45,876 bases of DNA from CAZADH01 sp964483805 (GTDB lineage: Bacteria; Muiribacteriota; Ozemobacteria; Ozemobacterales; Ozemobacteraceae), in assembly GCA_964483805.1 (NCBI GenBank), contig CAZADH010000013.1:1-45876 (forward strand), given 5' to 3'. Position 1 is the stretch's first letter; each line of letters begins with the position of its first letter. Shown piece after piece: positions 17,240 through 26,059 of the stretch. The notes beneath the pieces were generated by a model that had not been told where the DNA came from, made no database searches, and worked only from the letters and a program-made list of their open reading frames with translations. A program made the position numbers and the translations under genes.

Positions 17240-20200
17240 ATGCGTATATCAGCAATACTGATGGCATTCGCAGCGGCGACACTGGTCCTGGCTGTAGGCT
17301 GCGCTCTCAACGGCCCCGACCGCGGCGGCATCGGGGCCGATACCGCCGGCATGACGCCGCTTGCCGCCGGCGGGGCAACAGTCGCGTTTGCGGTCCGCGT
17401 CACTCCCGACGACGCCGCTGGTGAGACCACGCCAGGCGCCTCGACCCAGGTCGAACCGGCGCTGCGCTGGGCCGTCGCCTCGGCGACCGCCAATGCCACA
17501 CAAACCGGCGTCATCTTTCGGGTGATCACGCTCAACATCGGCAATCGGGCCAGCCCGACCTCGACCCTCGAGAAGTTCGTGCCCATCACCGGCAGCGGCA
17601 TCGCCAGCGCCGTATTCACCAACCTGCCGACCAACACCACCATCGCCCAGGTCGACGGCGTGAACGTCAACATCGCCGGCTTTCAACGCTTTCACGGCGC
17701 CCTCGATCTGCTGGCCAATATCACCAACTACATCACCGTTCACCCGGTCGGCTCGAACTTCCGCGCCGATCTGGTCGCGCACTGCCTCGAGCACATCACC
17801 GTCAACCCGGTGCTCTTCGGCCGCATCACCGGCCCATGTGCAGCGCGTGCCGTGTCGCTGCTGAGCCAGCTCGACCGCCAGTCGCCAACAATTCAGCAAG
17901 ACATTATCAATACATTCTCGCGGTCGTATACCCAGCCGACCTGGCGCCTGAGCATCGACGAGATCCGCCAGGCGCAGATCCGCATGGGCATCGCCGCCAC
18001 CCAGGGTTCCGAACTGGTCTATGGCTGGACCCCGGGCGACACCTACATCACCCAGAACTATTCCGAAGACGAAGCCATGGGATTGTGCGGCCTCGCCACC
18101 TTTACCGACATCAACATCGCCGCTGCCGTGCGACCGTTCTCGGTGCGCGCCGATGTCACCCTGCCCGCCCAGTTCTCGTGGCTGAACAAAGACGGGCGCA
18201 ACTGGTTGCCGCCGGTGCGCAACCAGGGGGTCTACAGCACCTGTGTCGCCTTCGCCGCCTGTGCCGCCCTCGAGTCGATGATGCTCATTCAGGCCAATGT
18301 CGCCGGCGTCGACCTCGCCGAATGGCACGTGTTTCGCGCCGGCACCCAGGGCGACACCCGCTGTTTGACCGGCGGTGGCTGGGAGTTCCCGGCTGCCATC
18401 GACTTCCTGACCAACGTCGGCGTCGTCGCCGAGCAACGGTGTCCGTATTACACGATTCCGAATTACGCCGAGCCTCCGCTCACCGAGAAGCGGCACCGCA
18501 TCACGTCAGCCTTGCGCGCAGGCAATTCCACCGCCATTAAACAAGCCTTGTTGAACGGCCCGCTGCTCGGCGGCATGATGGTGTATCAAGACTTCCTGCG
18601 CTACACCGGCGGCAAATACGTGCACGTGTCGGGCAGCGCCATGGGCATGCACGCCGTCGTCATCGTTGGCTGGGACGACACCACGCAAAGCTGGATCTGC
18701 CGCAACTCCTGGTCGACCGGTTGGGGCGAACAGGGCAACTTCCGCATCGGCTTCAACGACATGCAACCATCGGCCTACCTGCTCAACTACGCCTTCACCA
18801 ACCCGGCACCCAACCCGCCAGCCACGCTTGCTGCGGTGCCGGGCAACGGTGAGATCACGCTCACCTGGCCGGTGGCCACCAGTGCCACCGCGTACCACCT
18901 GTACTGGTCGACCAGCGCCAACGTCACCCGCCAGAACGGCACGCCCCTGCGCAACGTCACCAGCCCGTACGTGCACCGCGGCCTGCAGAACGGCCAGACC
19001 TACTACTACGTGGTCACCGCCGAAAACGGCACCGGCGAGTCGAGCGATTCGACCGTCGCGCAGGCCATGCCCGTCGACGAGGCCTCGATCGTGCCGGGCA
19101 ACGTCATGGCCGTGCCCGAAGACGGCATCGTCACCCTGACCTGGAACCCGGTGCACCAGGCCACCGCGTACAACCTCTATTACTCGACGACGCCCGACCC
19201 GACCAAATTCACGGCGGCACGAATTCCCGGCGGCGTCACCAGTCCTTACGTCCATAGCGGGCTGACCAACGGCACGACGTATTACTATATCGTCACCGCC
19301 ATCGTCGGTCGCATCGAGTCGCTCGACACTGCCACTGCCAGTTGCCGGCCGTGGCCGCAACCGCCGGTGCCGCCCGGGCAACCGACGGCCGACGCAGGCC
19401 GGCAAACGATCACCGTCACCTGGCCTGCGGTTGCGGGGGCGACATCGTACAATTTGTATTGCTCACTGCAAGACACCGTTTCGAAAACCAATGGCACGCA
19501 AACGGTCAACGTCACCTCGCCCTACACGATTACCAATCTCGCGAATGGCACGCCGTATCATGTCGTCGTCACCTCACTCAACGCCGCCGGCGAGTCGGCC
19601 GAGTCACCCAAGGTCTCGGCCGTGCCCGTGTTACCTGCCCCAACCAACGCCGCCGCCACCGGTGGACTGGGCCAGTGCGTCGTCACCTGGAACCCCGTCG
19701 CGGGCGCGACGGGGTATCACATCTACCACGCGACCTCGGCCAACGTCAGCAAAACCACCGGCGAGAAGTTTGAGAACCGCACCAGCCCCGCGTTGTTGCC
19801 GGCCACCAATGGCGTCACGCACTATTATTGTGTGACGGCGGTCGACGGGGGCATGGAGTCGGCCGAATCGGCCGTGGTCTCGGCGGTGCCGCATCTCTCG
19901 ACACCGACCGGTCTGGCCGCAACGCCGGGCAACAAGGCCGTGACCTTGTCATGGAACCCGGTCACCGGTGCTTCGTATAACCTGTATTACCGAACGAGTG
20001 CCGGGGTCACCATGGCCAATGGCACACGTATCGCCAGCGTCACCAGTCCGTTCACCCACCAACCGCTCAACAATGGCGTGCCCGCCTACTATGTCATTAC
20101 CGCGTCAGACACCACAGAAGAAACGGTGATTTCGACCGAGGTCACGGCGACACCACGCCTGCCGACACCCACCGGCCTGACCGCGTATGCGGGACCGAAC

Positions 20201-21169
20201 GCGATTCGTTTCTGGTGGAACGCCGTGCCGAACGCGACCGGCTACAAGCTCTATTGGTCGACCAACGGCGGCGTCAATCGCAGCAACGGCACGGCGATAA
20301 CCACCACCGCACCCACCTGCGTCCTGCCCGGCGTGTCTTTACCGAATACATACCACGTCGTCGTCACCGCCACCGATGCCACCGATGAATCGGTCGAGTC
20401 GGCTGCGCTGGCGACCACGCCGGCCGCGGTCTCGTCGGTCGACCTCGGCGGGGTGTCTCTCGATCTGGTCGAGGTGCGCCCGGGCACGTTCTCGATGGGA
20501 TCGGCCGGCGGCGAGGCGGATGAGACCAACGTGCATCCGGTCACGTTGACGCGGCGCCTTCTCGTGGGCCGCACCGAAGTGAACCGCGATCAGTTCGGAT
20601 TGTTGCGCGGTTACGACCCGTCGCAACTCGCGGGCGACGGGACATACCCTGTAAATACCGTCTCGTGGGTCGAAGCCATCTCGTTCTGCAACGAGATGAG
20701 CGCGCAACTTGGCTTGACCTCGGTTTACGGCAACCTCGGCACCGACGCCACGTTTGACGCCAATGCCAATGGTTTCCGGCTGCTGACCGAATCTGAATGG
20801 GAATACGTCTGCCGCGCCGGCAGCACCACCAACTACTCGTGGGGCGACACCATCGACCTGAGTTACTGCTGGATCAACGACAACAGCGCCGGCTCGACAC
20901 ACGCGGTTGCCCAAAAGACCGCAACCCTCGCCGGGTTGTTCGACACCCACGGCAACGTCTGGGAGTGGTGCTGGGACCGCTACGGCTCGGCCTACCCCAC
21001 GACCGCGCAGGCCGACCCGAGCGGCCCCACGACGGGCAGCAACCGCGTCACCCGCGGTGGCTGCTACAGCAATTTTGCTTCCCACTGCCGCTCGTCGATG
21101 CGCAATCAGATCGACCCGTCGTCGACGGCCAGCAACGTGGGTTTCCGCGTCTGTCGCAATGCCCCCTGA
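17240..21169 (+). CDS. Giant lipoprotein: shared N-module, papain-like protease, six FN3, FGE-sulfatase domain
   Basis: 1309 residues. The signal peptide has lipobox Cys21 (VLAVGC). The shared N-module carries FHGALDL at 151. Residues about 309-530 are a C1 papain-family domain with the oxyanion Gln329, Cys335 (in VYSTCVAFAA, where the usual Trp after Cys is Val), His471 (MHAVVIVGWD) and Asn489 (CRNSWSTGWG), so the catalytic set looks complete. Six FN3 domains follow (about 533-1065). The C-terminal 240 residues are an FGE-sulfatase/SUMF1 fold (GTFSMGSAGGEADE, FRLLTESEWEYVCRAG, HGNVWEWCWDRYG, RVTRGGCYSN), which in such contexts is more often a binding domain than a formylglycine generator. 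Predicted surface protease with adhesive modules. GAGG lies 12 nt before ATG 17240. A terminator-like hairpin follows. Confidence 0.9.
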   Translation: MRISAILMAFAAATLVLAVGCALNGPDRGGIGADTAGMTPLAAGGATVAFAVRVTPDDAAGETTPGASTQVEPALRWAVASATANATQTGVIFRVITLNIGNRASPTSTLEKFVPITGSGIASAVFTNLPTNTTIAQVDGVNVNIAGFQRFHGALDLLANITNYITVHPVGSNFRADLVAHCLEHITVNPVLFGRITGPCAARAVSLLSQLDRQSPTIQQDIINTFSRSYTQPTWRLSIDEIRQAQIRMGIAATQGSELVYGWTPGDTYITQNYSEDEAMGLCGLATFTDINIAAAVRPFSVRADVTLPAQFSWLNKDGRNWLPPVRNQGVYSTCVAFAACAALESMMLIQANVAGVDLAEWHVFRAGTQGDTRCLTGGGWEFPAAIDFLTNVGVVAEQRCPYYTIPNYAEPPLTEKRHRITSALRAGNSTAIKQALLNGPLLGGMMVYQDFLRYTGGKYVHVSGSAMGMHAVVIVGWDDTTQSWICRNSWSTGWGEQGNFRIGFNDMQPSAYLLNYAFTNPAPNPPATLAAVPGNGEITLTWPVATSATAYHLYWSTSANVTRQNGTPLRNVTSPYVHRGLQNGQTYYYVVTAENGTGESSDSTVAQAMPVDEASIVPGNVMAVPEDGIVTLTWNPVHQATAYNLYYSTTPDPTKFTAARIPGGVTSPYVHSGLTNGTTYYYIVTAIVGRIESLDTATASCRPWPQPPVPPGQPTADAGRQTITVTWPAVAGATSYNLYCSLQDTVSKTNGTQTVNVTSPYTITNLANGTPYHVVVTSLNAAGESAESPKVSAVPVLPAPTNAAATGGLGQCVVTWNPVAGATGYHIYHATSANVSKTTGEKFENRTSPALLPATNGVTHYYCVTAVDGGMESAESAVVSAVPHLSTPTGLAATPGNKAVTLSWNPVTGASYNLYYRTSAGVTMANGTRIASVTSPFTHQPLNNGVPAYYVITASDTTEETVISTEVTATPRLPTPTGLTAYAGPNAIRFWWNAVPNATGYKLYWSTNGGVNRSNGTAITTTAPTCVLPGVSLPNTYHVVVTATDATDESVESAALATTPAAVSSVDLGGVSLDLVEVRPGTFSMGSAGGEADETNVHPVTLTRRLLVGRTEVNRDQFGLLRGYDPSQLAGDGTYPVNTVSWVEAISFCNEMSAQLGLTSVYGNLGTDATFDANANGFRLLTESEWEYVCRAGSTTNYSWGDTIDLSYCWINDNSAGSTHAVAQKTATLAGLFDTHGNVWEWCWDRYGSAYPTTAQADPSGPTTGSNRVTRGGCYSNFASHCRSSMRNQIDPSSTASNVGFRVCRNAP
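20644..20654. repeat. Near-match of the dispersed dyad (ATACCCTGTAA)
   Basis: One mismatch, in the FGE-sulfatase coding region. Confidence 0.3.
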
Positions 21170-21230
21170 GGCAACACCGGCCAGCCCAAGCCCCCGCTGT
21201 GCACCCTGATGTATTGACACTGCGGCACAC

Positions 21231-21256
21231 GACGCCCCGACCATGGTCGGGGCGTC
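21231..21256 (+). terminator. Hairpin after the protease lipoprotein gene
   Basis: A perfect 12-bp inverted repeat, GACGCCCCGACC with GGTCGGGGCGTC around AT, is followed by only a weakly T-rich GCTGTCTTG. It lies 62 nt after the stop and is probably a terminator. Confidence 0.55.
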
Positions 21257-21347
21257 GCTGTCTTGCGAATCCTCCGCCCGCTCGGTTTCCCTTGAACTCC
21301 GCCGGCCCCCCGGCTAGACTTGGAAACATGCGACGGTCCGGTGGGCG

Positions 21348-23966
21348 ATGAGCGACGACGAACTGATTGCCGAACTCGCGTCGCCGCTCAAATCGTTTCG
21401 CGTGTTCGCCATCGAGAAGGCGATCACCGAGGGGAACTCGGCTCCGCTGCTGGCTGCGCTCGAAGAGTGCCGCCGCGGCGAAACCGACGACGAGTGCACC
21501 CTGTTGCTCGACCATGCGATTGCCGCGGTGCGCCGGCGACTCACGCCCACCACGCGCGGCACGACTCCCGATGGCGATGAACTGGTACGGCGGTTTCCGG
21601 GCATGGCCTCGGCCGAGAAGGCGCAGGTGCTGCAGAACCTGGCCCGCTCCGACGTGCGCGCCCTCGCCCCGCATGCCCCGGCGTGGTTCACCGCCGAGAC
21701 CGACCCGGTCGTCGCGGCCGGACTGATCCGCAAACTCGGTGCGCACTGGCCCACCGACCGGCACGAGGTGCTGCGCACCGCGCTCAAGTCGCGGTTTTTC
21801 AGCGTGCGCACCGCCGCCTTCGAAACGCTGATGGCCATCGCGCCGACGGAACTGGCCGAAGAACTGCCGGCCCTGCTCAGCTCCGATGACCTGCGGTTGC
21901 GCAGTCTCGCGATCCAGGGTCTGGCCAGGCTCGATCTCGACGACGCCGTGCAGCACGTCGCCGACATGCTGGCCGCGAGTGACACGCGCACCCGTGAGGC
22001 CGGCCTGCAAAACAGCTTTCTGCTGCCGTTCGCGAACCTCAAGCGCACGTTGCTCGAGTTTCTTGCCAACGAGACGGTGCCCAAGCTGATCGAGTATGTG
22101 GGCCTGCTCTTCGTCGCCAACCCCGACCCCGAGATCATGCCGCGCCTGTGGGAAATCGCCGGGCGCAGTCCGGCCGCCAAGGCGCAGATGATCCGCGACT
22201 GTTTCGATCTGTGCCGCCGCGCCATCGTCGTCTCGGGCCTGCTGGGCGACGCGGCGCCAACCTATTTCGCCCGGCTCGACCGCTGGATCCGCAAGCACGA
22301 CACGGTTCGCGGCATTCGCCACCTCTGCGAGCTGGCGGCCAATCGCGAACTGACGCAGGCCGCGTTCCAGGCGTTTTACGAACCGCTCGACCTGGCCCAA
22401 CCCGAGGTCACCGACGCGCTGCGTCAGGCGGTGGCCGACGACGCGTTGCCCGAGCCCTTGCGGATCGCCTTCGAGAAACTGCTGCAACGCGCCGCCCGGC
22501 TGGCCGCCGAGTCCGCGGCAACGGCGCCGACCGACAAAAGCAATACTTCGTCTTTACCCCGTAAGTCATCTACTGACGGCGTGCCTTCTCTGCGCGCCGA
22601 CCCGAGCAAACCCGGCAGCGTCGCCACGACCACGCCCCCTTCGCCAGAGCCGGCAGCACCGGCGCCGGCCGGGCCGACAGCGGGCACCGACGCCGGTGCG
22701 ACCTTTGCCCTGCCCAGCTCCGACGATCTCGGCCTCGCTGCCGCGCCCTCGCACCAATCCGCAGGCCTTGGCCACGAGGGCGCGACCAACGCGGCGATGT
22801 TCAGCGCCACCACCGGGGCCGACCTTGCCGAACGGCTTACCACCTGGCCGCTTGCCGACGCCCAGGCCGCGCTGCCGCTCGTCGCCTCGGTGATCGGCGA
22901 TGCCGAACACCCGCTGCGCGTCGTGGCACTGCGCACAGCCGCCCGCCTGAGACTGGGTGAACTGGCCGACACCATCAAGCCGCTCATGAACCACAACGAC
23001 GACCAATTGGCGACGGCGGCGCTCGAGTTCATCGGCGTCGTCGACAGCGAGCTGGCAATACAAACGATTTACACCCATCTCAAGTCACGCAACCCGCGTT
23101 TGCGCACGAGCGCCATGCGTCTGCTGGTGCGCCTCGACCCGGTGCGGGCACTCGACGCCCTGCAGAAGTGGGCCGCTTCGCCCGACAATCAGTTGCAGGA
23201 TCAAGCACTTGCCGCGATGCCCGACTTTGATTTTCCCTCGGTGCGACCGCTGCTCGTCGAGATCCTTGGGCGGATGCGCGGGGGCGACCGGTTCCGGCGC
23301 GCCGTCACCCTCTTTCGGGCGCACCCCGACCGCGACAATCTCGATGCCCTCTGGCGCCTCGAACAGCGTTTCCCGACCGAGGCGACGCTGCTGCGTGAGA
23401 TCCGCCGCCAGAACACCGAGGAACTGGTGGCCCGCGGCAGCCTTGCCGAAAACGAGGTACCGCAACTCGAAGCCGCCTTCGCCCGCCAACTCGAGGCCGA
23501 ACAACGACGGGAGGCCTCGCCCTCGCCGTATTCGGTGGCGGCGACCCGCAAACAACCGTCGCGGTCGACCGCCCAGGCGCACGCTCCCGCCGGTCCCGCC
23601 GGCCCCGGTCTCGGTGAAACGCTGGCCGAATGGGCCGGCCGCTACTCGACGGTACTCATCTTCATGGCTACCGTGGCGGTCGTCTTCGGTCTCGGCCAAC
23701 TCCTGCTGCCGCCCCCACCGCCGCCCAAACCCGCCTCGATCGTCGGCCAGACCCTGACCATCGAAGGGGTGGTCAGACAGGTCGTCGACGGCGGCGCCTC
23801 GCTCGTCATCGACACCACCGACCGCGGCCCCTTTGTCGTTTCACCAGAAGCCGGCACCCTCACCGGGTTTGCCGTCGGCCGCCGCGTGCGCGCCACGGTG
23901 CAGGCCACCGGCATCGATACCCAGCGCGGCACCCTCGCACGCTGCAAAGAGATCAAGGCATTGTAG
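21348..23966 (+). CDS. HEAT-repeat protein with a membrane segment and a small C-terminal beta domain
   Basis: 872 residues. Residues about 1-370 and 460-700 are helical HEAT-like repeats (for example RSLAIQGLARLDLDDAVQHV and VVALRTAARLRLGELADTIK), separated by a disordered Ser/Pro/Ala linker (about 380-460). One transmembrane segment lies near 766-788 (TVLIFMATVAVVFGLGQLLL), and after a Pro-rich hinge there is an 80-residue beta-rich, OB-like domain (SIVGQTLTIEGVVRQVVDGG...). There is no signal peptide, so the HEAT superhelix should face the cytoplasm and the small domain the periplasm. This is the shape of a transenvelope adaptor or scaffold. I do not recognise a named family. ATG 21348 is chosen as the first start in frame; nearby upstream sequence has only a weak ribosome site. 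Confidence 0.8.
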   Translation: MSDDELIAELASPLKSFRVFAIEKAITEGNSAPLLAALEECRRGETDDECTLLLDHAIAAVRRRLTPTTRGTTPDGDELVRRFPGMASAEKAQVLQNLARSDVRALAPHAPAWFTAETDPVVAAGLIRKLGAHWPTDRHEVLRTALKSRFFSVRTAAFETLMAIAPTELAEELPALLSSDDLRLRSLAIQGLARLDLDDAVQHVADMLAASDTRTREAGLQNSFLLPFANLKRTLLEFLANETVPKLIEYVGLLFVANPDPEIMPRLWEIAGRSPAAKAQMIRDCFDLCRRAIVVSGLLGDAAPTYFARLDRWIRKHDTVRGIRHLCELAANRELTQAAFQAFYEPLDLAQPEVTDALRQAVADDALPEPLRIAFEKLLQRAARLAAESAATAPTDKSNTSSLPRKSSTDGVPSLRADPSKPGSVATTTPPSPEPAAPAPAGPTAGTDAGATFALPSSDDLGLAAAPSHQSAGLGHEGATNAAMFSATTGADLAERLTTWPLADAQAALPLVASVIGDAEHPLRVVALRTAARLRLGELADTIKPLMNHNDDQLATAALEFIGVVDSELAIQTIYTHLKSRNPRLRTSAMRLLVRLDPVRALDALQKWAASPDNQLQDQALAAMPDFDFPSVRPLLVEILGRMRGGDRFRRAVTLFRAHPDRDNLDALWRLEQRFPTEATLLREIRRQNTEELVARGSLAENEVPQLEAAFARQLEAEQRREASPSPYSVAATRKQPSRSTAQAHAPAGPAGPGLGETLAEWAGRYSTVLIFMATVAVVFGLGQLLLPPPPPPKPASIVGQTLTIEGVVRQVVDGGASLVIDTTDRGPFVVSPEAGTLTGFAVGRRVRATVQATGIDTQRGTLARCKEIKAL
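22543..22553. repeat. Near-match of the dispersed dyad (ATACTTCGTCT)
   Basis: One mismatch, in the disordered linker of the HEAT protein, within a stretch of unusually AT-rich codons. Confidence 0.3.
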
Positions 23967-24001
23967 CAGCACCGAACGCGACACCGGCGGGAGCAGAAGA
24001 C

Positions 24002-24012
24002 ATACGTTGTAT
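24002..24012. repeat. Dispersed dyad ATAC-GTT-GTAT
   Basis: Exact copy in the intergenic gap between two convergent genes (stops at 23966 and 24063), the second copy found in such a gap. Confidence 0.7.
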
Positions 24013-24062
24013 GTATGCTACGGGGCTTTCAATAATACCCTGCCTGCGCCTCTTCACCTGCG

Positions 24063-24653
24063 CTACGCTTCGGCGTAGGCGATGACCACACGGTCACGTT
24101 TGACATTGGCCACCAGCATCGCGCCCGGGCGCCCCGGGTAGAATGTGCTGCCGAGCAAGCGCGCCAGCTCTGCGGCTGGACCGTTGAGCACCGCCACGTC
24201 GTCGAGGTGGACGGCGTCCGACAACCGGATCGATTCGCCGCTGCCGAGAATTCCGGCAATGTGGTAATGAAACCAAACCTGGTCGCGGTAGGTCACTCGT
24301 TGGCCGGTCACCCCGATGCCGACCAGATCGTCGAGCGACGCCACCACCGTGTTGGTGGTGAACCCGGGCAGATGCTTGCGCATCAACAGCCGGCGAGCAG
24401 GCAGGTCGGCGACGTAGTACTGCGCGGTGACGGCATAGAGCAGGCCGAACACCCCGGCGCCGGCGCCGACGACGGCAAACACGGGCACGGGAATGCGCAC
24501 CCCGGTATCGAGGTGACACGCGACCAGCAGCACGAAGACGATGCCCAGCGCCGCGCTGATCCCGCCGAAGAGCTGCTTCTGCCCGATGGTCAGGTCGATC
24601 TTCACCTGCCCATCGGCATCGGCGCGAAAGGTCGTTGTCGCCTCGGTTTTCAT
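24063..24653 (-). CDS. Two-TM membrane protein of unknown function
   Basis: 196 residues. A polar N-terminus is followed by two adjacent membrane segments (about 33-45 and 57-78: GIVFVLLVACHL and VFAVVGAGAGVFGLLYAV) and a soluble C-terminal domain of about 110 residues with a PH-like alternation of strands (RLLMRKHLPGFTTNTVVASL, RVTYRDQVWFHYHIAG). I do not recognise a named family. A hairpin with a TTCG loop (24063-24078) covers its stop codon and may terminate transcription from either side. It is divergent from the YGVR-repeat gene. Confidence 0.7.
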   Translation of the reverse strand: MKTEATTTFRADADGQVKIDLTIGQKQLFGGISAALGIVFVLLVACHLDTGVRIPVPVFAVVGAGAGVFGLLYAVTAQYYVADLPARRLLMRKHLPGFTTNTVVASLDDLVGIGVTGQRVTYRDQVWFHYHIAGILGSGESIRLSDAVHLDDVAVLNGPAAELARLLGSTFYPGRPGAMLVANVKRDRVVIAYAEA

Positions 24654-24713
24654 GATACGATTATCTCTACTTCGCGCACGACATGCAAATGGGGCAGCAG
24701 ACTGCCGATGCCT

Positions 24714-24724
24714 TTACGTTGTAT
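24714..24724. repeat. Near-match of the dispersed dyad (TTACGTTGTAT)
   Basis: One mismatch, in the intergenic region between two divergent genes. Confidence 0.35.
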
Positions 24725-24802
24725 TGTAGTTTTCGGTGGGTGCCGGCGCGGTATCATGGCGGCATTCACCGTCGTCTCGAGGCGGAAAGGGAGCAACCCA
24801 CC

Positions 24803-26029
24803 ATGGAAGACCGACAATGGTTCGACGTCTTGTTGTGGCCGTTCGCGGCCGTCGCCGGCGGCGTTATGTTTCTGTGGGGCAAGCGCTATCTCGAGACCGG
24901 TCCGCGCGGGCGTGTGCTCAACCGGTTCGTCTTCCTGACCAGCGTTGTCGTCGTGTTCCTCGGCGGTTTTTTTGACCATGCCCCCGCGCAGGCAAAGACT
25001 CCGGGCGACACCCTGGCTGCTGACGACACGGTCGGCGCGCCGCCTCCGGCTGCATTTCCGGCAGGTACGGGGGTCCAGAATCTCTTGACGAACCTGGCGG
25101 CCAGGGCCGACGACGCGACCCTTTGTGCCACAGCACGATACGAGGCGCTCGCCAAGGAGGTCTGGTCCGCCAGCCGTCGTCCCGATCTCGGCTTCGAAAG
25201 CACCCTCCCTGCGGGCTTCATCGAGTACGTGCGTCGCCAACTCGACCTCGAGTTGAGCCGAATCAAGCGTGACGACGGCCAGGGAGGCCTCACCGCCGCC
25301 GTCGAGAGCACCCACTTCGCCGATGCCCTGCGACAGCACGCCATCGTCGTGCGGAACCTCGACGAGCAAGGCGTTGCCGACCGCGCGATCACGCGCTTCG
25401 TCGACGCGGCCCTGGCGCGCACATTCACCCGCATCGCCGCCGTGCCGCTTGCCGCCCGCTTGGAGGCGACGGGCCTATCGCGCGAACAATACAAGGCGCT
25501 GGTCGCCGAGGCGATCGATGCGACCTTCGTCTTGTGCCGGCATTACGCCGCGACGGCCCCCGATGACAGCGACACCACGGGCGTACCGACGCACCCCGAC
25601 GTCTCGCTCGAATATGGGGTGCGCCCGCAAGACCGGTTGGAGCCGCCGGTGGCGCACAACAAATACGGGGTCCGGGAACTACCGCCCCCGATCGAGCCGC
25701 CCAAGCCCGTGCCCGCCTATGGCGTGCGTGAGATGCCCGACCCCGACCAGCAGCAAGGCGGCAGACTCACCCCGGTAGCGCAGAAGCGGGCCAACCTCGG
25801 CGATGTCAGCGCCATCAAAGGCATGGTCATGATGCGGCAGGCCGGCGGCGCCTGGGTGCAACTCACAACCGGCAATACCGTGTATTTATCGACGATGCTC
25901 GACAACACTCAGGGCCCGGCCGATGTCGCGTTTGGCAGGTCCCGCACCGTGTCGCTCTCCGCCCACGAACTGGTCACAGGCTGGGAACTGCAAGCCCGCA
26001 CCGGCATTACCCTGCCCGCCAACTACTGA
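24803..26029 (+). CDS. Membrane-anchored protein with three YGVR proline-rich repeats and a FecR-like end
   Basis: 408 residues from ATG 24803 (GGGAG upstream; upstream in-frame codons are not protein-like). There are N-terminal membrane segments (WPFAAVAGGVMFLWG and FVFLTSVVVVFLGGFF) and an Ala-rich helical region to about 255. Then come three near-identical units beginning at Tyr271, Tyr288 and Tyr306: YGVRPQDRLEPPVAHNK, YGVRELPPPIEPPKPVPA and YGVREMPDPDQQQ. The last about 75 residues (VSAIKGMVMMRQAGGAWVQL...) resemble a FecR-type domain. The radical SAM gene starts 30 nt downstream with its own strong ribosome site, so the two form an operon. Evenly spaced X-Tyr-Gly motifs next to a SPASM enzyme suggest a substrate for peptide modification; that is inference, and a purely structural role is possible. 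Confidence 0.7.
   Translation: MEDRQWFDVLLWPFAAVAGGVMFLWGKRYLETGPRGRVLNRFVFLTSVVVVFLGGFFDHAPAQAKTPGDTLAADDTVGAPPPAAFPAGTGVQNLLTNLAARADDATLCATARYEALAKEVWSASRRPDLGFESTLPAGFIEYVRRQLDLELSRIKRDDGQGGLTAAVESTHFADALRQHAIVVRNLDEQGVADRAITRFVDAALARTFTRIAAVPLAARLEATGLSREQYKALVAEAIDATFVLCRHYAATAPDDSDTTGVPTHPDVSLEYGVRPQDRLEPPVAHNKYGVRELPPPIEPPKPVPAYGVREMPDPDQQQGGRLTPVAQKRANLGDVSAIKGMVMMRQAGGAWVQLTTGNTVYLSTMLDNTQGPADVAFGRSRTVSLSAHELVTGWELQARTGITLPANY
25875..25885. repeat. Dispersed dyad ATAC-CGT-GTAT
   Basis: Exact copy with A...T flanks, in the FecR-like region of the YGVR-repeat gene. Confidence 0.65.
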
Positions 26030-26059
26030 TCGGCAACCGGTTCGTCAGGAGGGCCCGGC

